64,000 nt of DNA from Cryptomeria japonica (taxonomy: Eukaryota > Streptophyta > Pinopsida > Cupressales > Cupressaceae), in the NCBI RefSeq assembly GCF_030272615.1, contig NC_081413.1, positions 98,333,239 through 98,397,238 on the forward strand, read 5' to 3'. This document shows positions 33,539 through 43,636 of the stretch, in pieces. Made by a program: the position numbers and the translations under genes. The notes under the pieces were generated by a model that was not told the origin of the DNA, ran no database searches, and saw only the letters and a list, made by a program, of their open reading frames with translations. Within the stretch, counting starts at the first letter, position 1. Every line of letters begins with the position of its first letter.

Positions 33539-34645
33539 ATGTCTACTAACTATTTCAGGAAGGACAATCCTAAACTTGATGGAACCAACTATGGCATATG
33601 AAAGATCAGAATGTAGACACATCTAAACTATATTGGAAAAGACATCTGGGAAGTTACAAAGAATGGCTATACTACTCCTACTCCTGGTCAACCTAATCCA
33701 CCTACCATGGGAAAAGATGAAGAAAATGATTGCAAAGCAAGAGAAGCACTTTTTAGCGCATTAACAGATCAACAAATCATGGGATTATTAGATAGATCCA
33801 CTACTAAAGCTATTTGGAATCATTTGGAAACACTGAATGAAGGAGATTCCATAGTCAAAATTGCAAAACTTGAAAGCTTCCGGGTCAGGTATGAAAATCA
33901 GAAAATGGAAGAAGGTGAAAGGATTTATGCTTTAATGGAAAGAGTTAATGAAATTGTTTTGGGTATTAAATGTTGTAGAGGAACCTTAAGTGAAGACAAA
34001 ATTGTTTCAAAAGTTTTAAGAGGATTGCCACCGGCATATAAAATGAAGGTTACTGCTATAAATGAGTTAAGAACAATGTCTAATACATCAGTAACTAGGG
34101 ATACATTGATTGGAAAACTTCCAGCTTTGGAAATTGAAGAATTTGGTCATGTTGCTACTATAAAGAAAGATTTAGCTTTTAAAGAATCAACATCATCTGC
34201 ACCATCATTTGACAAATCTGATTGGAAAGCCTTCTATGCAAGAGAACTTGAGGAAAGGAGAAGAGAAAATGAAGAACTTGAAACACTATTTGAAAGAAAA
34301 ATGCCTAAAGGTCCAGTTGGAAGTAAGTATGAAGGTAAAGCACCCTTTAAATGCTTTAACTGTAATAAGATTGGTCATATGGCTTCTAGATGCCCTGATA
34401 GACATGATAGACTAAGAGAAGAATATAGAAGAACATACAAGCCTAACCCTAAATATCAAAGATATAGATTTAAGAAGAATAAAGACAAATCTTGTTATCT
34501 TGCTAATAAAGGAGTGACTGATGATTCTAATGAGGATCCGACAGACAATGGATGGGTTTTTGTTTCTATAATAGAAGACCAACTGACACCTACCATTCAA
34601 CTGGTAGAGCAGGCCCTGGCAGCTAAAGTTGAAGTAAAGGATGAA
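33539..34645 (+). pseudogene. Copia 2 gag
   Basis: Starts MSTNYFRKDNPKLDGTNYGI, followed by stops at about 33599 and 33614, then open from 33707 to the TAG at 34646. Contains the gag domain (TTKAIWNHLETLNEGD; LESFRVRYENQKMEEGERIY) and an intact CCHC knuckle CFNCNKIGHMASRC near 34350. The TAG at 34646 replaces the Trp that begins the protease motif (DE*IIDSGCSHHM), showing that gag and pol were one frame as usual for plant copia. Confidence 0.88.
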
Positions 34646-35900
34646 TAGATCATTGATTCAGGATGCTCACATCATATGATTGGAGATAAAAGTAAATTCT
34701 TGAACTTTCAAGAATATAATAGAGGCTTAGTGAGATTTGGAGATGATAAAGCTTGTCTGATCAAAGGTAAAGGTACAATATCTCTTGATGGTAAGCATAA
34801 TATTGACAATGTTTACTATGTTGAAGGTTTAAATCATAATCTTTTAAGTGTTGGTCAATTAGTTGAAAAAGGATTTCAGTTACAATTCAAAAATGGAAAA
34901 TGCAAAATCATGAATAGAACTGGTTTGGAAATTGCCACCGGTAATAAAACTAGAGGTAACATCTTTCATTTGAATAACAGTGAAAAGACATGCTTGATTG
35001 CACATATTGATGAAAGCTGGCTATGGCATAAGAGACTCTGTCATGTAAAATTTGATTTCATGATAAAAATCAGTACTACTAAGGCAGTTAGAGATTTACC
35101 TAAAATTGTCAAACCTCACAATACAATATGTAAGCAATGTCAATTTCAAAAACAAGTTAGAGCTACTTTTAAAAGTATTCTAGAAAAATCTAATAATGCT
35201 CTTGAATCAATTCATATTGATTTATGTGGTCCAACTAGAACTAAAAGTTTGCAGGACGATAGATATTTCATGCTAATCATTGATGACTACTCTAGAATGT
35301 GTTGGGTTACTTTTCTCAGAGAAAAATCAGAAGCACTTGGAAAGTTCAAACTGTTCAAAGCAATGGTAGAAAATTAAACCGGTAAGAAAATAAAATGTCT
35401 AAGATTAGATCAAGGAGGAGAATTTACATCTAAGGAATTTAATGAATTCTATGAAGTGAATGGAATCAGAAGACAGCTATCAGCACCTCAGACACCACAA
35501 CAGAATGGAGTTGTTGAAAGGAAAAACAGAACTATCCTGGTTGCAGCAAGAAGTATGTTATTAGAAGCAAATCTACCACGTGTATTGGAGAGAGGCAGTA
35601 AGTTCAACGGTCTATACATTCAACAAAGTTCACATCAAAGTTGAAACCAGTAAAACCCCTCATGAACTATGGTTTGGTATTACTCCTACTCTTAAATTTT
35701 ATAGAATATTTGGAAGTAAATGCTATATTAGAAGAGATGAGTATATTGGGAAATTTGATCCTAGAAGTGATAAAGGAATATTTCTTGGTTATTCATCTAA
35801 GAGTAAGGCATATAGATGTTTTAACAAAAGATTGTAGAAAATTGTTGAGAGTACAAATGTGAAGATTTATGAACAATTCAGAGGAACTTCAAGGTATATA
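34646..35900 (+). pseudogene. Copia 2 protease and integrase
   Basis: Protease triad is intact (IIDSGCSHHMIGDKSKF). Integrase zinc finger WLWHKRLCHVKFDFMIKIS with CKQCQFQKQ, core IHIDLCGPTRTKS and IDDYSRMCWVTFL, then TAA at 35374 just before TGKKIKCLRLDQGGEF. NGVVERKNRTI keeps the catalytic Glu. A frameshift near 35580 separates the frame ending 35644 from 35580-35837 ([36 protein letters not shown]). TAG at 35835-35837. Confidence 0.86.
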
Positions 35901-37681
35901 GATTCTGAACTGGAAACAGAGATTCTAACAAATGAACCAACATTGAACCCACCGGTATAGAATGAAGATCCAGTTACACCGGTATCATCTAAAAAATTCC
36001 ACTGTAACTGAGGAACAACAGCAAACGAAGACACCCCGGTATGTAAGACTGAATCACTCTGAAGATTAGATAATTGGAAACAAGTATAAAGGAGTTATGA
36101 CAAGAGGAAGATTGGAAAATGAGGAGGTATATCTTATTTCTCAAATTGAACCATCATCAATTAATGAGGCATGTGAAGATACACACTGGATTAAAGCTAT
36201 GGAAGAAGAATTAGAACAAATTGAGAAGAATAACACTTGGACATTAGTTCCCCGGCCTAAAGATAAAAATGTAATTGGAACCAAATGGGTATTCAAAAAC
36301 AAACTTAATGAAGATGGTAAGGTTATCAGAAATAAAGCAAGACTAGTGTGTAAGGGATATTCTCAGAAAGAGGGAATTTATTATAATGAGACCTTTGCCC
36401 TGGTAGCTGGAATTGAGGCAATTAGATTATTTTTGGCTTTTGCAGCACATAAGAACTACAAAGTATATCAAATGGATATTAAATGTGCATTTCTGAATGG
36501 AGATCTTGAAGAAAAATTTTACATTGAACAACCTGATGGATTTTCTTTGACAGATAACAAAGATATGGTTTGCGGGTTAAGGAAAGCTTTGTATGGGTTG
36601 AAGCAAACTCCAAGAGCTTGGTATGCAAGATTGGATAAGTATCTTTTGAAGATTGGTTTTTCTAAAGGTAATGTTGACAACAACTTATATTATAAAGTGA
36701 CAAATGATGACATCTTGGTTATAGAAGTTTTTGTTAATGATATAATCTTTGGAGGAGAAGATGGATTATGTAAAGAATTTTCTATTGAAATGTAGCAAGA
36801 ATTTGAAATGTCTATGATTGGAGAAATAAAATTCTTTTTAGGATTATAGATTTCACAAACTGATAAAGGTATATTCTTGAGTCAATCCAAGTACTTAAAG
36901 GAGTTATTAAAGAAATTTGGGATGGAGAACTCTAAACTGGTAAGCACACCTATGACTACAAATGATAAATTATCACAAGGGATGAATCTACACCTATTAA
37001 TCCAACTAGGTACAAATATATGATAGGAGGTTTACTGTATTTGACACAAACAAGACCTGATATCATGAATGCAGTATGTATTGTTTCAAGATTTCAAAGT
37101 AATCCTAGAGAAAATCATGAATCAGCAGTAAAAAGGATTTTTCGGTACTTTCAAGGCACTACAAATCTTGGATTATGGTATTCTAGAGATGAAAACTTTG
37201 AATTGTGTGCATAAATAGATGCAAATTGGGCAAGAGATGTGGATGATAGAAAAAGCACCACTGGTGGAGCATTTTTTCTTGGAAACAAACTAGTTTCTTG
37301 GTTGAGTAAGAAACAAAGTAGTACATCCTTATCAATAGCAGAATCAGAATATGTTGCAGCAGCAATTAACTGTACACAGGTACTATGGCTTAAACAAATA
37401 TTGAAAGACATAAAGGTAAAATGCAAGGAACCTATTACTATCTATTGTGATAACACTGCAGCAATTGATATATCTAAGAATCTGGTACTACATTATAAAA
37501 CCAAACATGTTTCTATCAAACTAAATTTTCTAAGGGAGAATGTTGAAGCAAAAGAAATAAAATTGGTTTATGTGAATACCAAAGAGCAGATTGTAGATAT
37601 TTTCACTAAACCTCTACCTAAGGAGACTTTTGAATATCTCAAAGATCAGCTTGGGGTCATACCCCCACTGGTAGAGACTTA
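35901..37681 (+). pseudogene. Copia 2 reverse transcriptase and RNase H
   Basis: 36097-36795 reads [77 protein letters not shown], and the catalytic box as FVND. TAG at 36793 and 36847, a frameshift near 36985 and TAA at 37213 follow. RNase H 37239-37682: DDRKSTTGGAFFLGNKLVSW, AESEYVAAAINCTQVLWLK, CDNTAAIDISKN, IVDIFTKPLPKETF. The FVDD box is altered at a different base from copia 1 (FVDN), so the two copies decayed independently. Confidence 0.88.
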
Positions 37682-38048
37682 GGAAGTTGATGTTTGTCAT
37701 CAACCGACATAATTAACAGAGAAATCTTTTACTCCGGCTTTGATGAGGAAGCTACTTCTCAGGGGGAGTAGTTGGTATATTGAATTGGTTGGTATTTCGT
37801 ATCTGAAAAATGTTTTTACTTTGGCAATTGATGTCAAAGGGGGATAGATTGGTATGTAAAAACACAAGGAAACACATCTCACTCTCAGGGGGAGAGATTG
37901 TTACTTTGGGAGAGATTATTTATATATTGAATTTTTTATTTCTGGTTATGATCTCTTTTGGGAGATTATTGGCTTTTGTTGGCTTTTGGTATTTGGCATT
38001 TCTGTTTTGGCACTTTGATGGTGTTTCCATCTTGTGTTGCCATCAATG

Positions 38049-38062
38049 CCAAAGGGGGAGAT
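38049..38062 (+). promoter_or_regulatory. Copia 2 polypurine tract
   Basis: CCAAAGGGGGAGAT directly before the TGTTGGTATT of the 3' LTR. The 370 bases between RNase H stop and here hold two further AGGGGGAGA runs (near 37764 and 37889). Confidence 0.85.
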
Positions 38063-39114
38063 TGTTGGTATTTTGGTATGGTTTTTTCATTGATGTCAAT
38101 ACCTACTTAACCTTATCCAATCTGGCACTTTGGAGAATCAACAACATTCACCGACAAGCAAATGACTTATGCATAGTCACCGGTATCTGGTACACTGATA
38201 GGACATAATGATCACCGACACTTGAAATGGCATGGAAAACACTTGGTTATGTCGAAGACGTCATTTGGACACTTTGTCTTGGAGATTTGTTTATTGGCAT
38301 ATTCGTATTAGTATATTTGACGTTATTGACAAATAGGTCCAGGTTATACACCGACAGGATTATCTATTCTAGATCAGCATGGCACGCTATGGAGATGATT
38401 TATTATTGTTGTAAATGCATCAAGCCAGCATGTTGAATCGGTATTGCATTGGATATTGTTTTAATTGTAAATTAATTTTATTGTAATATACTTTAGAGCC
38501 AACCTACTAAAATTGGTCCTATGTTATGATATAAATGTAAGATCTTATTTGTAAGACCGAATGAGGAATGCGAAGAAGAATTGTGTGAGGGTATATGCGA
38601 GAATAAGAAGAGCTATACATGCAGACATCATTTGAAGGTGAAGCAAGGTTTTTGTGAAAGCATATCAAAACTACACCGGTACCGAATCCAGCATACAAAG
38701 ATGCTATTTTGAGTAGTACATCCTTATTAGATTTAACCATCCAATTGTAGTCGGTGTGACTCCTATTTTGTGTTTGAGCAGTGAACTCTAGGTGCTTGGC
38801 CTTTCTGCATGTACAGACCCCATTTGTATACACTTACTATCTGTAGTAGTATCATCTGATTGTGGGTAAGGTTTCCCACCGTAGTTTTTCCCCTTACAGG
38901 GTTTCCATGTACAAGTATTGGTGTTATGTGTTGTGGATGATTTTGTCTTTTTATTTCATGCATTAATATTTACCGGTATTGCAATTAACTAATAAAACTG
39001 TCAACCAGTATAAAAGATTGGTTTATCGGTATTCAACATTAAGTTGGTGTTTTTATTTGAATTTATTTGACAACTGATTCACCCCCCCCTCTTAGTTGCC
39101 TCTGGGACCTAACA
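38063..39114 (+). repeat. Copia 2 3' LTR
   Basis: TGTTGGTATTTTGGTATGG to GGGACCTAACA, 1,052 bp. Confidence 0.93.
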
Positions 39115-41275
39115 ATGGGGTTGTGTTATCACTGCCTACAAAATCCTATCTTGGGTTTGGACAACTCGATTCCATTTTCTTGTGGTGAGATTTTTTCTGT
39201 CGCATCAAAAACTGTCAAAAACCATCAGTGAGAGGTGGCAAAATAGTGCATCTTTCATTCTACTTGTCATGGGAATGAACTGTCAGTGTGAGCATGTCCA
39301 AGTGGCCATGTTTATGCTATGTGTTCCCTTTTCTCACTCCCCAAGGTGTCCAATTATAATAAGCCACCTCGTAGTGATGTTTTCCCTCGAGCGCTCAAAG
39401 TGGAAAAAATGGTCAAACTTTGACATAGTGTAACTCGGAGACCATGGAACTTATGGATGATCCATTTGAACCTATGGGGTCATGTTGTCACTACCTAAAA
39501 AAATCTATCTTGTTTTTGGGCAACTTGATTTCATTTTCTTGTGGTGAGATTTTTTCTGTCGCATCAAAAACCATCAAAAACTGTTAGTGAGAGGTGGCAA
39601 AATAGTGCATCTTTTGTTCTCCTTTTTGTGGGAATGAACCGTTAGCGTGAGTGCATTTGGGTGGCCATTTTTATGCTAGGTGTGCCCTTGTCTCACTCCC
39701 CAAGACATCCGATCGTTATGAGCCACCTTGTAGCGATGTTTTTCCTTGAGCGCTCAAAACGAAAAAAAATGGTCAAAGTTTGAGGTAGCGTAACTCAGAG
39801 ACCATGGCACTTATGGATGATCCATTTGAACCTATGGGGTTGTGTTATTGTTGCCTAAAAAATCCTATCTCAGTTTTGGGAAACTCGATTCCATTTTCTT
39901 TTGGTGAGATTTTTTCTGTTGCATCAAAAACCATCAGTGAGAGGTGGCAAAATAGTGCATCTTTCGTTCTGCTTGTCGTGGGAATGAACCGTCAGCACAA
40001 GCATGTCCGAGTGGTTGGGTTTACACTAAGTGTGCCCTTGTCTCACTCCCCAAGGTGTTTGATCATTATGAGCCACCTCGTAGCGACGTTTTCCCTTGAG
40101 TGCTCAAAGCAGAAAAAATGGTCAAACTTTGACATAGCGTAACTTAGAGACCGTGGCACTTATGGATGATCTGTTTGAACCTATAGGGTTGTGTTATTTC
40201 TACCTATAAAATCCTATCTCATTTTTGGGCAACTGGATTCCATTTTCTTGTGGTGAGATTTTTTTTGTCGCATCAAAAACCGTCAATGAGAGGTGGCAAA
40301 ATAGTGCATCTTTCGTTCTTCTTGTCGTGGGAATGAACCGTCAGCGTGTGCACATTTGGGTGGCTGGGTTTACACTAGGTGTGCCCTTGTTTCACTCCCC
40401 AAGATGTCTGATCATTACAAGCCACCTCGTAGTGACATTTTCCCTTGAGCACTCAAAGAAGAAAAAATGGTCAAACTTTGACGTAGCGTAACTCGGAGAC
40501 CGTGGCACTTATGGATGATCCGTTTGAACCTATGGGTTGTTTTATTGCTGCCTACAAAATCCTATCTCGGTTTTGGGCAACTAGATTCCATTTTCTTGTG
40601 GTGAGATTTTTTTTGTCGCATAAAAAATCATTAGTGAGAGGTGGCAAAATAGTGCATCTTTCGTTCTTCTTGTCGTGGGAATGAACCGTCAATGCGAGTA
40701 CATCTGGGTGGCTGGGTTTATGCTAGGTGTTCCCTTTTCTCGCTCCCCAAGGCATCTGATTGTTACAAGCCACCTCATAGTGATGTTTTCCCTTGAGCAC
40801 TCAAAGCTGAAAAAAATGGTCAAACTTTGATGTAGCGTAACTCAGAGACCATGCCACTTATGGACGATTCATTTGAATTTATGGGGTCATGTTATTGTTG
40901 CCTACAAAATCCTATCTTGGTTTCGGGCAACTCGATTTCATTTTCTTGTGGTGAGATATTTGCTATCGCATCAAAAACCGTCAGTGAGAGGTGGCAAAAT
41001 AGTGCATCTTTCATTCTACTTGTCATGGGAATGAACCGTCAATGCGAGCACATCTGGGTTCTTGGGTTTATGCTAGGTGTGCCCTTGTCTCATTCCCCAG
41101 GGCATCTGATCATTATGAGCCACCTCGTAGCAATGTTTTCCCTTGAGAGCTCAAAGCGGAAAAAATAGTCAAACTTTGGCATAGTGTAACTCGAAGACCG
41201 TAACACTTTTGGATGATCTGTTTGAACCTATGGAGTCATGTTGTTGCTGCCTACCAAAATCCTATCTCAGATTCG
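39115..41275. repeat. Satellite of about 350-bp units, right block
   Basis: Continues the unit cut at 32423. Full units start at about 39453, 39810, 40161, 40510 and 40859, and a last partial at 41210 (spacings 357, 351, 349, 349, 351). Most units keep an open frame of 80-112 codons (for example 39804-40142), but the frames differ by small indels and end inside the unit. The array ends about 610 bases before the stop codon of the transposase gene. Confidence 0.93.
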
Positions 41276-41570
41276 GACTATTCCTACTATCCCTTCAAAT
41301 CGGGTAATTCAATAATAACTCAAAACTTTCCGGAAACACTTGGAAAAAAATTTGCATATTCAGATACCCATTTGCAAGTTATTTAACATATGTCAGAACC
41401 AAACTCAGTTATTTATAATCAAATCATACAAATTTATTACAAATGTATTTATAATCAAATGGTACAAATTTGGGCTCTCAAAATTTGCAAATCAATCCCA
41501 TGGACACTTTCATATATAAAATTTGGCATCTTATATAAACGATCAAGCTTATTATTGTTTATATTTACAA

Positions 41571-41775
41571 AATTTTGCATCTAAATATGCAAATTACAAC
41601 TCATTTTTTTATACAAAACTTAGTATCTAGATATGCACATTACAACTCATTGTTGTTTTTTCATACAAAATTTAGCATCTAGATATGCACATTACAACTC
41701 ATTGATATTTTTATATACAAAATTTGGCATCTACATATGCACATTATAGCTCATATGCACATTATAGCTCATATA
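41571..41775. repeat. Four tandem units of about 60 bp
   Basis: Cores TTAGCATCTAGATATGCACA plus TTACAACTCAT recur at about 41578, 41624, 41678 and 41729 with drift, then ATGCACATTATAGCTCAT twice in a row. AT-rich spacer between satellite and transposase gene; 41276-41887 has no supported gene. Confidence 0.7.
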
Positions 41776-41887
41776 CATGTAGAGCACATCCAAAAAAGTG
41801 AAGTTACAATGTTTCGCAAAAGATATATACAAATTTGTCAAAATTATTCTACCATATTGTAGAATTATTCTTCTAGATGGCCCAAAA

Positions 41888-43561
41888 TCAATCAAGTGAA
41901 CCTTCTGGATCAGCTCTAACCCTTAGTGTCTCATGTATTTCCTCGTGGTCTGATTCATGAACTTTCCGCAAATCCTTGTTAAGGCTCGGTCTACCACGAT
42001 ATTTAATCAAATGAATATTTGTTGCAACAAGAAGGTTTGACTACTGAAGAATATGTCTATGTGTCTCAAAGTCCTCAAACAACCAGGCATTAGAATTTTC
42101 GATAGGGTACCTACATTTTATAGAAGGATAATGCTAAAATCAATACAGTGACTGCTAAATAAATGAGTTTAAGAGGTCTCAATACAACCTGACACAACAA
42201 CGGTACCTTCTAAGCCATGTCCCTATCACAACAACGGATCCTACTGGGTACTCAATACCCTCTCCATCAACCACTGTAGAAGTCAATTTCTTTTTGGCCT
42301 CAATACAACGACACAAAAAGTAACATGTTCCTTCTTTGTTGTTCTCATCTGCAATAACTGCATATACATGATCTACATTTAATAGAAGGATATAAGTTAA
42401 TACCAAAATCAGCATAAGTTAATACTAATAAATTAAGCTTAAAATTGTAGCAAATTGCAACCCTTTACCTGGTTCAACTATGTCTGATACATGGTCAAAA
42501 TCCACTGATGCTTCAATCCGGTTCATTTGTAGTGCTCTAGGAAGTTGATATGTATCTAGGGTTTGCAAAGGTCTACAAGACCATTGGTCAACCCACTCTT
42601 TTGATTCACATTCATCCCACAAAAAATGCATACACGAAGAGAAAAAGAATGCAATATGTCTAGTATAAATAACTAGTGATGTTGCATTTGAACTTCTAAA
42701 TGAATGCATGTCACTTGATCCAGCAATTGTACAACAATCTAGATAGTTTTCAATGTTAGATTCACTTATTAACTAAAAATATCTAGAAACCATACACTTA
42801 TCTGCATTACCTGGTCCCATCATAGAGCTACACCATTGCACAATTATTTTTGGATCTATTAACATTGCACCACCTTCGTACTTCAATTCCTCTCTGGTAA
42901 GAGCTCTTTTCACACATGCTCCCGCACCATCATGCTCTCCCTTTCCATGCCCTGCCTCAATGAAATTCCAAAAATTTTGCACACCACTTGTCACATTCAT
43001 CCTAGTCAACTAGTAGAACATCCTTGCATTCTTGAATTGTGCGGTGCAATTGTCCAACCATATTAAGTGTTGGTTGTATCTTATATCTCTTTCTCTTAAA
43101 CTATCATAGAAGAGTGTAAAGAATCCTTGCACAAACTCTGAGGAATGAGTATGATCATCACTGATATAGAAGTGATATTCTCTTATAACCTTCCTGTCCT
43201 CCTCGGTGCTATCATGTGCATGCATGAATCCTATGTGTACAAAAATTGTAACTTGTGTAGAGTGGTAATACATATATTGTACTTCATTTTGTGGCCTTAG
43301 TGTATAATTCTCAGCAAAATCAATGACAAAGACAATAGTGTCGAGGGGGCAAGTGTCCTTACATAGCTTGAATTGCTCATCTAACCATCTAGCTCTATGT
43401 TGTGTGACCTATGTAATCATATACTAGTTTCTCTTGAAACATCTTTATAAAATCAGCTATGCATATATCCCTTTTCACTAACTCACACCTCTTTAATTCT
43501 TTTCAATATTTAACAACATATGTTACTGACTTATATTTTCCAATAGAAACTAGTTCCTTAC
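41888..43561 (-). pseudogene. Transposase-like gene B of the 28.9-kb element
   Basis: Exon to 42469, intron 42373-42468, exon 42207-42372, intron 42111-42206, last exon 41888-42110; both introns are 96 bases with GT-AG borders. The main exon reads ELVSIGKYKSVTYVVKY, RARWLDEQFKLCKD, VFVIDFAENYTLRPQNE (first acidic cluster), EVQYMYYHSTQVTIFVHIGF, HLIWLDNCTAQFKNARMFY (second Asp), FWNFIEAGHGKGEHDGAGAC (third acidic/His-Gly-Lys block) and VKRALTREEL. I know this DFAENY / DN..QFKN / GHGKG..DG.G..VKR order from uncharacterised RNase-H-fold transposase-type proteins in animals and plants. It is broken by a frameshift near 43415 and stops at 43010-43012, 42773-42775 and 42041-42043. The N-terminus upstream of 43561 is not found; the purine array starts there. 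Confidence 0.8.
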
Positions 43562-43600
43562 CAATTTCATGTGTTATGTAGAACTAGAATTTTTGGCCTT

Positions 43601-43634
43601 AGTTCTACATAACCCATACGGGCTAAGTAGAACT
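43601..43634. repeat. Imperfect palindrome at left edge of the purine array
   Basis: AGTTCTACATAACCCATACG and its near complement ending GTAGAACT form a 34-base imperfect palindrome. A half copy (TTATGTAGAACTAG) precedes it at 43574. It is homologous to the 36-bp palindrome at 47233-47268 on the other side of the array. Confidence 0.85.
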
Positions 43635-43636
43635 AG

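Larger units (their letters stand above)
32424..39114 (+). mobile_element. Copia 2, Ty1/copia retrotransposon
   Basis: 6,691 bp, plus strand: LTRs 32424-33482 and 38063-39114, primer site, one gag-pol frame and polypurine tract. Inserted in the satellite; the unit phase is continuous across it. Flanking pentamers are ATATG and ATGGG; the uninterrupted satellite reads CCTATGGGG here, so ATGGG was probably the original duplication and the left copy has mutated. Same family as copia 1. Confidence 0.92.

Noticed and set aside
31768-41168. Repeated 80-112-codon frames as a gene family
   Set aside because: They are satellite units; unit lengths are not all multiples of three, frames shift between units and end inside the unit. 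Kept only as an observation.
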